Assembly: GCA_035527455.1 (NCBI GenBank)
Contig: DATLAN010000387.1
Span: 1-26,344, forward strand
Direction of reading: 5' to 3'
DNA length: 26,344 bases
From: DATLAN01 sp035527455
GTDB lineage: Bacteria; Planctomycetota; Planctomycetia; Pirellulales; Thermoguttaceae
The notes below the pieces were generated by a model. That model was not told where the DNA came from, made no database searches, and saw nothing but the letters and a program-made list of their open reading frames with translations. Positions 8,776-16,600 of this stretch are shown one piece after another (position 1 is the first letter of the stretch; every line of letters starts with the position of its first letter). A program made the position numbers and the translations under genes.

Positions 8776-8812
8776 ATTACTGCGTAGCAGAATGTCAGGA
8801 TGGCAGTGGAGC
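8650..8812 (+). repeat. Direct repeat A2 (partner 4152-4314)
   Basis: Copy of the 3' end of the FGE-fusion gene and 37 bases of its downstream non-coding DNA, including ACTGCGTAGCAGAATGTC and GGATGGCAGTGGAGC. It forms the 3' block of the mosaic remnant and extends past its stop codon. Confidence 0.85.
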
Positions 8813-8936
8813 GGCCGGAGGAATTTGCAGTCCGCTCTTTGCCACTTGGCGTGAACGCAACTGCAAAGAACCTGTTGACTCAGCGCCATAACCGGCAACC
8901 TTCGAGAGCCCCCCTCGGAAAGCCCTATTAACTTCA

Positions 8937-11912
8937 GTGAAAGCACAAACCATGACTCGGATCACTACCCGCATTGTCCTTGTGGCCGCCTTGTTTGTCT
9001 TGGCTTATTCCGCCCATGGTGCCGAGATAGCGCCGGGGGCAGATTCACCGCCTAAGCCGGTGATCGAACTGGGATCGCCGTTCTGCGACAACATGGTGTT
9101 GCAGCGCGGCATGGAGGTTCCGGTCTGGGGCTGGAGCAAACCGGGCACGCAGATCACTGTCGAGTTCGCCGGCCAGAAGAAAACCGTTACCGCCGGCAAG
9201 GACGGCAAGTGGATGGTTGAACTTGATCCGCTCAAGGCGAGCTTTGATCCCGCCGAGATGGTCGTCACTGAAAGCACCGGCAAGAAGGTTGTCCTTGAGA
9301 ACATCCTGGTCGGCGAAGTCTGGATGGCTTCCGGCCAGTCCAACATGCAGTGGAAGGTGGGCAAGAGCAACTGCGCCAAGCTGGCCACTGAACTGTCGGC
9401 GGAGACCGATGGCAGGGTCGCTCCGATCCGGGAATTTCAGGTCACCTCGGTGACCTCCCAGTTGCATCCCATCAAGAAGGCTACCGGCGTTTGGCAGGAT
9501 GGCACCTATGCTGACTACAGCGCCATTGCCTTTGCCTTCGCCCACAAGCTCTACAAGGAGCTGAATGTGCCGATCGGCATTCTCAACTGCTCGTTCAGCC
9601 AGACGGCGATCCAGGCTTGGGTGCCGCGCGAAGGGTTCGCTTCCGCCGAGGATGAATACAGCAAGGCGATTCATCTTCAGTGCCTGCAGACCGACCCGAC
9701 GACCCCTGAACACAAAGAGGCTTGGGGCGCCTTCTACAAGTCGCTGGAGGACCAGATTGCGGAGAGCGAAGCCGCGATCAAGAAGGGCGAGGAGGCGAAA
9801 GAGATCAGTGCAAGAGTTCCCGGTAATTTGAACGGCAACCGCGATGCCAGTTGGCTGTTCAATGGCCGCCTGAGCCCGGTGGTGCCCTACGCGATCCGCG
9901 GGGCGATCTGGAACCAGGGCTACGCGAACATGGGCGAGGGGCTGCCCTACTACAACAACCTGCACAGTCTGGTGCGCGGCTGGCGCATTGTCTGGAAGAA
10001 GCCCGAGCTACCGGTCTACTTCCACCAGTTCTATTCCCCGGGAGGTGGCCCCTACGACGGCACACCGAGCGTCGGCGGCACCGCCGAAATGCGTCTGGGA
10101 ACCTGGCTGGCCCGCGATATTCCCCATACCGGCATGGCCAGCCAGATCGATATCCAGGGCGCCATCCACTATCAGGCCAAAGCGGTTCCCGGTCAGCGCC
10201 TGGCCCTGCATGCCCTGAAAAATCAATATGGCAAAGAGGTTGTGGCCGACGGCCCGATGTTCAAATCCTACAAGGTTGAGGGCGACAAGGTGATCGTCGA
10301 GTTCGACCATGCCAAGGGTGGCTTGGTGGTTGCCGAAACCGGCACCAATGCCACGGGCAAAGAGGAAGGCGTTACCGGATTTGCCGACCCGAGGATGATT
10401 GAGAACGGCGACGACCAGGTGAAGTTATTCTACCTGGCCGGTGAAGACCGAGTCTGGCATCCGGCCAGCATGAAGATTGATGGCGAAAAAGTCATCGTGG
10501 CCTCTCCTGGCGTTAAGAAGCCGCACGGGATTTCCTATGGCACCGGAGGAATCGGGTTCGCCCCGAACCTGTACAACAAAGCGCTGCTGCCGATGACGCC
10601 GTTCATCTACTTCGACAACGAAATGGTCACCAGCAAGACCTGGCCGGACGAGAAGCTGAAGGTTGCCGGCGAGACCATTGATCCGGCCACCGTCGGAAAG
10701 GTCTACGAATACCGCAAGATGCCGCTTTTGAGCGTGCAGTTCCGCAACGACGCGGTGTTCCAGGCCGGCAAGCCGGTCACCATCTGGGGATCGACTCGCA
10801 ACTACGGGGAATGGCAAAGCGAACCGGAAAAAGGGGACTGCAAGGTGCACTTCGAGTTCGGCCCTCAGTCCGGCCCCGGCCAGGGCGCCATCAAGAAGAC
10901 CATCGACGTGACGCCGGAGATGGCGGAGTGGAAGGTGACCCTGCCGCCGATGAAGGCCGGCCCCAAGCCGTACACATTGAAGGTCGAATTCACCATTGAC
11001 GGCGAACTGGTACACGAGCGGGTCGCCACCGGCATCGTGTTCGGCGACGTCTGGTACGTCGGCGCACCGGCCGGCAAGTTCGAGGTTCCGGAGGTCAAGC
11101 CGTCCGGCCAGATCGTCCGCATGATCGAGAATCAGTCGATGCGCGAAGGCAAGGACGCTCCCAGCCGCTTCAGCGTCTGCGTTTCGAGAACGCCAAGGGT
11201 AATGGAGAAGAACGGCAAATGGAGCAACCGCTTCGCCTCCTACTGGAAGGACGCGTCCGGGTTGGCGGCCGCACTCGGCCACGGCATTGCGGCGAAGACG
11301 AATCGTCCGGTCGGCGTCATCTTCATGCAGAGCAAGACGAACGGGCCGATCAAGAACTGGATCGCCCCTGGCTTCCTCAAAGATGCCCCGAGTCTGGTCG
11401 AAGACTACAAGACGGTGGGCAGCAAGTACTTCGACAACCCCTATTACCTCGCCAATGTTCGGCGCTACATTGCGCAGTGGAAGCAGTACTGGGGTGAGCA
11501 TATCCCTGCGATGATGGAGACCAAGGCTGTACCGGATGGGAGTTCGTGGGGACAGTATCCCTCCCCGCAGCCGCAAGTCGGTGATTCGACGGCGACCTGG
11601 ACGTACAACGTCTATGTGCACTGTTTCACGCCGGCGGCACTTAGCGGCATTGTATTCCTCTCAAGCGAGTCGATGGTTGCCGACGACAAGGGCGCCAACT
11701 TCGGCCCGGAGATGTCCGCGCTGGCCAACTGCTTCAAGACCCGGTTCACGCTCTGGCAGGACGGGGAGGATATTCCCTTCGTCTACACCGTTCCGAGCAA
11801 GACGCTGGCGCCCAAGCTCACGCAGCCGGAAGCGATCAAGGGCAAGAGCGCCGCTGTGGAACTTCACGACTGGCTGGAGCTCGGCGGGGTGATTGAGGCA
11901 GTGGCAAAATAG
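8937..11912 (+). CDS. Double-SASA secreted protein with a degenerate second domain
   Basis: A 991-residue protein with two SASA-like halves. I give the GTG start at 8937; the ATG at 8952 (MTRITTRIVLVAALFVLAYS) is an equally good signal-peptide start, and neither has a strong ribosome binding site. The first half has its beta-sandwich (MVLQRGMEVPVWGWSKPG), ASGQSNMQW with the likely nucleophile Ser135, AIWNQGYANMG, and a His block reading GAIHYQAK in place of the usual His-Pro. The second half begins near residue 595 (LLSVQFRNDAVFQAGKPVTI). It keeps GDVWYVG but reads GAPAGKF (11061-11081) where GQSNM should be, so alanine replaces the catalytic serine. The second half is therefore probably inactive and may bind glycan or stabilise the first. 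Length is about double that of single-domain relatives. It is the last esterase of the cluster. Confidence 0.83.
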   Translation: MKAQTMTRITTRIVLVAALFVLAYSAHGAEIAPGADSPPKPVIELGSPFCDNMVLQRGMEVPVWGWSKPGTQITVEFAGQKKTVTAGKDGKWMVELDPLKASFDPAEMVVTESTGKKVVLENILVGEVWMASGQSNMQWKVGKSNCAKLATELSAETDGRVAPIREFQVTSVTSQLHPIKKATGVWQDGTYADYSAIAFAFAHKLYKELNVPIGILNCSFSQTAIQAWVPREGFASAEDEYSKAIHLQCLQTDPTTPEHKEAWGAFYKSLEDQIAESEAAIKKGEEAKEISARVPGNLNGNRDASWLFNGRLSPVVPYAIRGAIWNQGYANMGEGLPYYNNLHSLVRGWRIVWKKPELPVYFHQFYSPGGGPYDGTPSVGGTAEMRLGTWLARDIPHTGMASQIDIQGAIHYQAKAVPGQRLALHALKNQYGKEVVADGPMFKSYKVEGDKVIVEFDHAKGGLVVAETGTNATGKEEGVTGFADPRMIENGDDQVKLFYLAGEDRVWHPASMKIDGEKVIVASPGVKKPHGISYGTGGIGFAPNLYNKALLPMTPFIYFDNEMVTSKTWPDEKLKVAGETIDPATVGKVYEYRKMPLLSVQFRNDAVFQAGKPVTIWGSTRNYGEWQSEPEKGDCKVHFEFGPQSGPGQGAIKKTIDVTPEMAEWKVTLPPMKAGPKPYTLKVEFTIDGELVHERVATGIVFGDVWYVGAPAGKFEVPEVKPSGQIVRMIENQSMREGKDAPSRFSVCVSRTPRVMEKNGKWSNRFASYWKDASGLAAALGHGIAAKTNRPVGVIFMQSKTNGPIKNWIAPGFLKDAPSLVEDYKTVGSKYFDNPYYLANVRRYIAQWKQYWGEHIPAMMETKAVPDGSSWGQYPSPQPQVGDSTATWTYNVYVHCFTPAALSGIVFLSSESMVADDKGANFGPEMSALANCFKTRFTLWQDGEDIPFVYTVPSKTLAPKLTQPEAIKGKSAAVELHDWLELGGVIEAVAK

Positions 11913-12046
11913 AGTCCGCCGGCAAAACGCTCTTCCAGTGCAAGCATGTCATGGACCGTAGAGCGATATTGATAACGACTACCCTAAGAGCGGCGTGTGC
12001 CGCAATCTCCACCAACCCGCAAATGACTCAATCGAAGCAAAACCTC

Positions 12047-13669
12047 ATGCACGCCCGACGCATTCCCATCGCCGCAGCCCTCGCCATCACCTGCATTGCC
12101 TCCCTCGCCGCCGCCCAGTCCGCCGAGACGGTCGCGAAGCCCGCCCAGCCCGAGACGATCAAGGCCTACTGCCTCGACTTCAACTGGTCAGGTCGCAAAG
12201 GCTTCGCCGATCCCGGCACCTGGAAGGACGCGGACCCCAAGGCCCACGTTGCCTGGCACAAAGCCATGGGCGCCAACGTCATCCAGACCTTCTGCGTCTC
12301 GTCCAACGGCTGGGCCTGGTACAAGGGCGGTCCCGTCCCCGAGCAGCCCGGCCTCAAGCACGATTTCCTCCGGGAGGTCGTCCAGCTGGGTCACGATGAA
12401 GGCATGCTCGTCATGGGCTATTTCTGCATCGCCGCCAACACACGATGGGGCCGGGAGAATCCCGAACTCAGCTACGGCACCCCCAGTACCTATCACATCC
12501 CCTACACCGATGAATACCTGGCCTACCTCTCCAAAGCCATCAGTGATGCCGTCGGGACCACCGGCATCGACGGCTTCATGATCGACTGGGTTTGGCAGCC
12601 CAAACGCCTCTCGACCGAGGGCAAGTGGATCGAGGCCGAGAAGAAGCTTTACGAGCAACTCATGGGCGAGCCGTTCCCCGGCGAGGACAAGCTGACCGGA
12701 AAGCAGGACCTCGAATACAGCCGCAAGGCCATCGACCGTTGCTGGAAGACCATCCGCAAGGCCGCCAAGGACGCCAACCCCGACTGCATCATCTGGCTGA
12801 CCTCCAACCACCTGAACCACCCGCACGTGACCAACTCCGACATGTACCGCCAGGCCGACTGGCTCATGGGCGAGGCCGGGAGCATCCAACACATTAAGCA
12901 GGTCAGGAAGATGGTCGGCGAGCACACCCGCCCGATCACATGCATGGCCCAGTGGAACGGTCAGGACCCCACCCGTGCCGTGCCCGAGGCGGTTGAGGCC
13001 GGCGTCGGCCTCTACGGTTTCGCCAAGCCGGGCGGGGCGGGCACCATTGCGCTGGAACGCATCCTCCCCCGGCAGGTCTGCGAACTGTCGGGTGACGAAC
13101 AGAACATCGCCGTGCTCGCCCGGGCCTACCATGGCGCATCGCTCGACGCGATGTGGGTGGACGGCAAGTTCGTGGAACCGGACACCAGGCCGCCGCTGCG
13201 GATCAGGTTCAAGCGACGCCGCGGCTTTCAGGACACGGCACGAATCGAGTTCGACCAGGACTCGGCATCCGTTACCATCCGCAACCCCTACCAGTCGGGC
13301 CGCGCCGAACTCACGCGCACCGGAGACACCTGGCCGACGAAGTTGACCATCCGCCTTCTCAAGCGCAACCCCAAGGACCCTAAGGATGCCGGACCGCGGA
13401 GCTTCCGCATGGCCAACGGCCAAATCGCCCTTGGCATGACCTTCGAAGGCGAAAAGAAGACCATCGCAGGCAAGCTGGAAGGCCAGCTCGATCTCGGCAA
13501 GCCCTGGGGCGAGGAGGAGTTCCTGACGGGCGGCAAGCCCGAGTCCCCCGTCACGCTGAAAGACATCCGGGGCAGCTCCGAAGGCGAAGCCCTCGAGATC
13601 GTCGTCCCGGCCGAGATGGCGGCCGGCAACCCCGAATCCCTGGTCATCGAATGGGGCAATGCCCGGTAA
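12047..13669 (+). CDS. Secreted TIM-barrel glycoside-hydrolase-like protein
   Basis: A 540-residue protein when started at the ATG at 12047, which gives the signal peptide MHARRIPIAAALAITCIASL. Upstream in-frame ATGs at 11951 and 12023 add a polar leader that would bury the signal. No strong ribosome binding site distinguishes them. The body looks like an (alpha/beta)8 barrel of the putative glycoside-hydrolase-like (GHL) or fucosidase-like kind: KAYCLDFNWSG, a strand with GMLVMGYFCIAANTRW, and GIDGFMIDWVW, where the Asp at the strand end is a candidate catalytic acid. WLTSNHLNHPHV forms a later strand. The last 150 residues look like a beta-sandwich. I could not place it in a numbered GH family. 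Its position directly after the esterases suggests it works on the same glycan, cleaving after de-acetylation, but that is inference. Confidence 0.65.
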   Translation: MHARRIPIAAALAITCIASLAAAQSAETVAKPAQPETIKAYCLDFNWSGRKGFADPGTWKDADPKAHVAWHKAMGANVIQTFCVSSNGWAWYKGGPVPEQPGLKHDFLREVVQLGHDEGMLVMGYFCIAANTRWGRENPELSYGTPSTYHIPYTDEYLAYLSKAISDAVGTTGIDGFMIDWVWQPKRLSTEGKWIEAEKKLYEQLMGEPFPGEDKLTGKQDLEYSRKAIDRCWKTIRKAAKDANPDCIIWLTSNHLNHPHVTNSDMYRQADWLMGEAGSIQHIKQVRKMVGEHTRPITCMAQWNGQDPTRAVPEAVEAGVGLYGFAKPGGAGTIALERILPRQVCELSGDEQNIAVLARAYHGASLDAMWVDGKFVEPDTRPPLRIRFKRRRGFQDTARIEFDQDSASVTIRNPYQSGRAELTRTGDTWPTKLTIRLLKRNPKDPKDAGPRSFRMANGQIALGMTFEGEKKTIAGKLEGQLDLGKPWGEEEFLTGGKPESPVTLKDIRGSSEGEALEIVVPAEMAAGNPESLVIEWGNAR

Positions 13670-13733
13670 CGGTCTCTACCACCCACGTGGCACCGGCCTG
13701 CCCGCCCGTTCCGGAGCCTCTTCACCTTCAAAG

Positions 13734-13979
13734 CCCGACTTGCCCTTCGTGGCGGGTCCACCTGCGATCCGCAACGAAGCAACGGTCGAGGCACTCGACA
13801 AATGGCGCGGAAAGCGAGGCGGAATCCTCTGGTGTCTCAACACGCAGAACGGTAAGAAGATGTCTGAATTGCCGCTTCCTACACCAACCGTCTACGAGGG
13901 GATGGCTGCCGCTTACGGGAAGCTCTACGCGGCGCTGAAAGACGGATCGGTGCTCTGTCTGGGCCATCGTGGCAGCTAA
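13734..13979 (+). pseudogene. C-terminal stump of a PQQ-type beta-propeller protein
   Basis: The reading frame here encodes PDLPFVAGPPAIRNEATVEA, then GGILWCLNTQNGKKMSELPL, and ends EGMAAAYGKLYAALKDGSVL plus CLG and a stop. This matches the last blades of planctomycete PQQ-repeat proteins, which typically have FVAGPP, then GG-L-W-x-aa-x-x-G, then GMAAA-x-G-x-LY and a final DGSV-C-L. Nothing belonging to the first several hundred residues is present upstream, where the hydrolase gene ends only 65 bases before. The piece is therefore a 5'-deleted remnant. It is not related closely enough to the intact propeller at 20389-21939 to call it a copy of that gene. Confidence 0.65.
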
Positions 13980-14495
13980 TCGTTGTTCTCGCAGGTAACC
14001 GGGCGCTGTCCCGATCCAAGATTTTCCTTTCTGCAAGATCCGGCGGGGCTAATCGGCTAATGCCGGCTGAAGTCGCGAACTCGAACGGGACGATCGACGA
14101 GGCCAGGAAGGGGAAGAGTCGGCAAATGACCCGGAGGGGGTGTCGGCGCTCGGGAAGATCGTTCGCCGGCACAATAACGAGGGCTCGCGCGTCGTTGCCC
14201 CCTTGCGAGATTTGGCGCAATGAAAAACTTCCGAGGTCACATCGCCCTCTGAAGTTTGCGCGGCCAAGCAGGTCTGGTCGGTGTCATCTAATCGATGGCG
14301 CGAAACGGCGGGTTTTCTGCTCTAACCACAGTTGCCGCCAAGTGACCAAGGTCTAACCGTCCTGAGGCACGATTGGACAACATGTTATCCTACGGCGGTG
14401 TTCACGACCGACGCAGGAAACGCCGATTGCCGAAGTGTCTCCGTTGGCCGCCCACACGCATCATAGCCGACTCACCGAGTTCACGGATTGTCACG
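13980..14495. other. Gene-poor stretch between two pseudogenes
   Basis: Short frames on both strands are present, for example 13879-14220 on the minus strand, but none shows a recognisable domain, start signal or consistent codon use. I see no gene, terminator or repeat that I can support. It fits a decaying region. Confidence 0.5.
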
Positions 14496-15148
14496 TCACC
14501 CTCCACAAATCCCACAAGCCCGACCCTCCTCCGCCCCGCACACTCGCCCCATCTTCGTATTCCCGTAGTACCGGCACCGCTATTGTGCCGGACGTTGCTG
14601 TCGGTGTTCAGCCAGTACGTCTCCGTGACGCTGGCAACAGGCGTTGCGGGTGTCGATGGTTTCGCGGTGCCGCTCCGGTTGCCCGCTCGCCATTCCCAGG
14701 GCGGTATCGGGTTGGCGTCTGACCACAACCCCACGCCGGCGCTCTTGGCGGCCGTCTGCAGCGCGGCGAGGGTCTGGTCCCCGGGAGCGTACTTCTCGTA
14801 CCACCACGCGAGCCCCGCCTTGACCAATTGCTGCCCAAGGTCCAAGCCGTCGGGAAGCGTCACGGTGCCCACCGTCCGGCCGTAGCGATCGGTGTCAACC
14901 ACCTCGACCGAGACGACCTTGCCGAAGACCGCCTTGCCGGTGAACTCTTCCGCCCGGCTGCCGAATGGCTGTCCCTTCTCTGGCGTGTCGATCCCGTGGA
15001 GCCTGATCTTGTGCTAAACCTGCCCCACCAGAACCGTTAGGGTGTCGCCATCGGCGATCGAGACCACCTTACCCGTGAGAGTGTCGGCACGGGCAGGCAG
15101 GACAAGCAGAATCCAGAGGAAGATAGCGCGGCCGACGATACGAACCAT
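14496..15148 (-). pseudogene. Thermonuclease (SNase) family pseudogene with stop and frameshift
   Basis: Read on the minus strand from the ATG at 15148, the protein begins MVRIVGRAIFLWILLVLPAR, a signal peptide, then GKVVSIADGDTLTVLVGQV, a stop, and HKIRLHGIDTPEKGQPFGSR. Those blocks are the staphylococcal-nuclease-like fold, with the Asp of GDT, and the R and D of IRLHGID as active-site residues. The stop is TAG at 15014-15016 (codon 45); relatives usually have Gln-His-Lys here, so a single CAG-to-TAG change explains it. The frame continues through LVKAGLAWWYEKYAPGD and NPIPPWEWR to YWLNTDSNVRHNS. It is then lost: after AGC (14579-14581) two bases, 14577-14578, precede a shifted frame that reads CRYYGNTKMGRVCGAEEGRA, then CGICGG and TGA. 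That tail is the normal end of this family. Two independent lesions make loss of function very likely unless the amber codon is read through and the slip is programmed. Confidence 0.85.
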
Positions 15149-15262
15149 GATCTAGTCCCATCCTATTGCGTCGGTCAGTTTAACGGGGGACCGAAGGGAT
15201 GCCAATGGTTACCGCTGTCACCGATCTTGCACCGCAAGGGCTGTCTCAACCCTTACGCCCCC

Positions 15263-15820
15263 TCAGTCCTCGTGCATTTCCCGTAGCAATCCCCGAATCT
15301 CATCGATCTGCATCCGCTCCCGCCGAATGTTCGCATCCTCTTCCTCAGCCTGGTCGTCCACCTTTGCCATGATTTTCGGCAACATGTCCTTGTAGAACGC
15401 CGTCCGGTTCTCAGCCGCCCACCTTGCCAGTGAACACGCTCCCGTGCTCGGTGGCTTCACCGACGCCCGGTCCCAGTGAATCACGCGACCACGAGGGCCC
15501 TCCTCGACGATGCGGATGTACTGCTGGTGCACCCATCGGACTTCATCGCCGAAGTCGCCCACCGTGGGCAGGTCCGGCCAGGGGATTGGGGAGGCGTCCG
15601 TGGCCGCTGCCTCCGGTACGCCCGGATTTGCAGTCGCTTCCGCCACAGACAAGGGCGGGTACGCCTCAGCCATCGCCTCCCAGGCAGCTTCCGCCGCTTC
15701 TGCTCGCTTCATGCCCTTCGCCCGGAAATCGGCGCGGGCCGTCTCCTTGAAATTGCTGGCCTCAGCCCAGCGTCCTTCAGCACGTAGCCTCTCCGTCAAC
15801 TCGATCTTGGATTCGTTCAT
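15263..15820 (-). CDS. Hypothetical protein, element-associated
   Basis: A 185-residue protein that I do not recognise. AAGGAG (15830-15835 on the complementary strand) lies nine bases before the ATG and supports the start. The N-terminus is charged and helical (MNESKIELTERLRAEGRWAE, then KGMKRAEAAEAAWEAMAEAY). The middle, PTVGDFGDEVRWVHQQYIRI, followed by IHWDRASVKPPSTGACSLAR and WAAENRTAFYKDMLPKIMAK, looks like a compact helical domain, and the end is an acidic helix. There is no signal peptide or membrane segment, so it should be cytoplasmic. Proteins of this general look occur near integrated elements, and here it lies between a dead nuclease and a tRNA scar, so a mobile-element origin is reasonable. 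No biochemical function can be assigned. Confidence 0.6.
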   Translation of the reverse strand: MNESKIELTERLRAEGRWAEASNFKETARADFRAKGMKRAEAAEAAWEAMAEAYPPLSVAEATANPGVPEAAATDASPIPWPDLPTVGDFGDEVRWVHQQYIRIVEEGPRGRVIHWDRASVKPPSTGACSLARWAAENRTAFYKDMLPKIMAKVDDQAEEEDANIRRERMQIDEIRGLLREMHED

Positions 15821-15839
15821 GCCAAATCACTCCTTACCC

Positions 15840-16256
15840 ATTTTAACCGTTCATTTTTCTTGGTCTGGTCCGAGTGAGACATCCTCGTGTATGGGGCCCC
15901 AAGGCCGGGGGGGGTCTGGATCGATTTCCGGCGGTCGCGGTATGGGGCCGCGTCGCCGCCACGGCCGCGTGTTGCCCGGGACGGCCCGAGAGCCGCCCGA
16001 CGCTCGAAGCGGCCCACGGTGGCCTTCCTGGAGCATCTTGTGGGGCACCAGGCTGATCTCCACCGCCGTGCTCGTCGCCTCCTCGGTCGCGGGTGGCCGA
16101 CTCGACACTCCACCAACACTCCATCAACACTCCACCAACACTCCACAAGCAGGCTACGGAGGCGACCCGTCGCTCTACGGGCAAAGTGCAGAAAAGCCCG
16201 TGTTTCCCGGGGTTTCCAGCATTGTGGCAGTAGCGGGCGATAGCGGGTAAAAGGCA
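15840..16256. other. GC-rich gap before the tRNA fragment
   Basis: Several overlapping frames exist on both strands. The least unnatural is a minus-strand frame at 15851-16108, which would sit just upstream of the hypothetical gene, but its arginine- and proline-rich sequence matches no family I know. Apart from the 11-bp tandem repeat I can support nothing in this stretch. Confidence 0.45.
16105..16148. repeat. 11-bp tandem repeat, four copies
   Basis: Four contiguous copies of ACACTCCACCA occupy 16105-16115, 16116-16126, 16127-16137 and 16138-16148. The second copy has one change (T at its ninth base region, CCATCA) and the last one has one (CACAA). A short minisatellite of this kind is prone to copy-number change. 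The unit is not a multiple of three, which argues against coding. Confidence 0.9.
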
Positions 16257-16307
16257 TTTGGTAGACTTCTAATCTGTAGGTTGTGGGTTCGAGTCCCGCC
16301 CGGCCTG
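16257..16307 (+). pseudogene. 3' half of tRNA-Arg(UCU); probable attachment-site scar
   Basis: The anticodon arm is complete: stem GTAGA (16261-16265), loop CTTCTAA with anticodon TCT at 16268-16270, stem TCTGT (16273-16277). A five-base variable loop and a perfect T-arm follow (GTGGG, loop TTCGAGT, CCCGC, 16283-16299), then the acceptor 3' strand CCGGCCT and discriminator G (16300-16307). The matching 5' acceptor AGGCCGG and a proper D-arm are absent where they should lie (about 16235-16258). The gene is therefore truncated at its 5' side. Tyrosine integrases commonly use exactly this 3' half as their attachment site, leaving an orphan copy at the far end of the element. Confidence 0.7.
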
Positions 16308-16600
16308 TAAGCCCCTGTGGCGTAATAGGTTATGCCATAGGGGCTTTCTTCTCGGTTGCTGGTAGACCATGTTCGCTCTTGACCTCATGTGTCGACTGTC
16401 CGTTGCACGACGGATCGGACGAACCTCGCCACGGTTTCTCGGTGAACATTGCCCGCCCAGGCACACCCGGTTAGGATGAATGGACGTAAAGCCGGCCCGG
16501 TCGGTGAACGCGAGGCGGGACCGGCCATACTTGATATGGGCATAACTCCACTCGATCTGATGGTAGGGCGATACGGCAACGCCGACCCCTGCAACAAACC
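16308..16600. other. Upstream region of the two-component operon
   Basis: After the terminator, about 250 bases lead to the kinase gene. No protein gene is visible. An imperfect GC-rich hairpin (GGCC-C-GGTC with GACCGGCC) lies near 16493-16527. I could not find a convincing -24/-12 sigma-54 promoter or a clear sigma-70 promoter, and the kinase ATG has no Shine-Dalgarno site. Confidence 0.45.
16309..16350 (+). terminator. Strong rho-independent terminator after the tRNA fragment
   Basis: The stem AAGCCCCTGTGGC (16309-16321) pairs with GCCATAGGGGCTT (16334-16346) with a single G-U wobble, and can extend by two more pairs. The loop is 8-12 bases, and TTTCTT follows. Its place directly behind the tRNA 3' end is normal for a tRNA gene. 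It also isolates the hydrogenase-side genes from transcription entering from the left. Confidence 0.88.

Noticed and set aside
8824..8867. Eight-base inverted repeat TTTGCAGT ... ACTGCAAA upstream of the double esterase
   Set aside because: The arms are short and 28 bases apart, with no sign of a promoter between them; chance is sufficient.
13685..13705. Possible sigma-54 promoter TGGCAC...TGCC after the hydrolase gene
   Set aside because: The spacing between the GG and GC elements is one base short, and no gene follows in a sensible position. I found no convincing -24/-12 site upstream of the kinase, hypA or hypF either.
13879..14220. Minus-strand frame of 113 codons in the gene-poor stretch
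   Set aside because: It overlaps the propeller stump, has no recognisable domain and no start signal; one part looks protein-like, but not enough to call a gene.
15817..16257. Minus-strand 146-codon frame that overlaps the hypothetical gene start by four bases
   Set aside because: The product is arginine- and tryptophan-rich, low in complexity, and spans the 11-bp repeat. The downstream gene has its own ribosome binding site, so coupling is not needed.
16230..16307. A complete tRNA gene
   Set aside because: The 3' half folds well, but no 5' strand complementary to CCGGCCT and no D-arm lie at the required distance. An AGGCCGG at about 15901 is too far away and has no D-arm after it.
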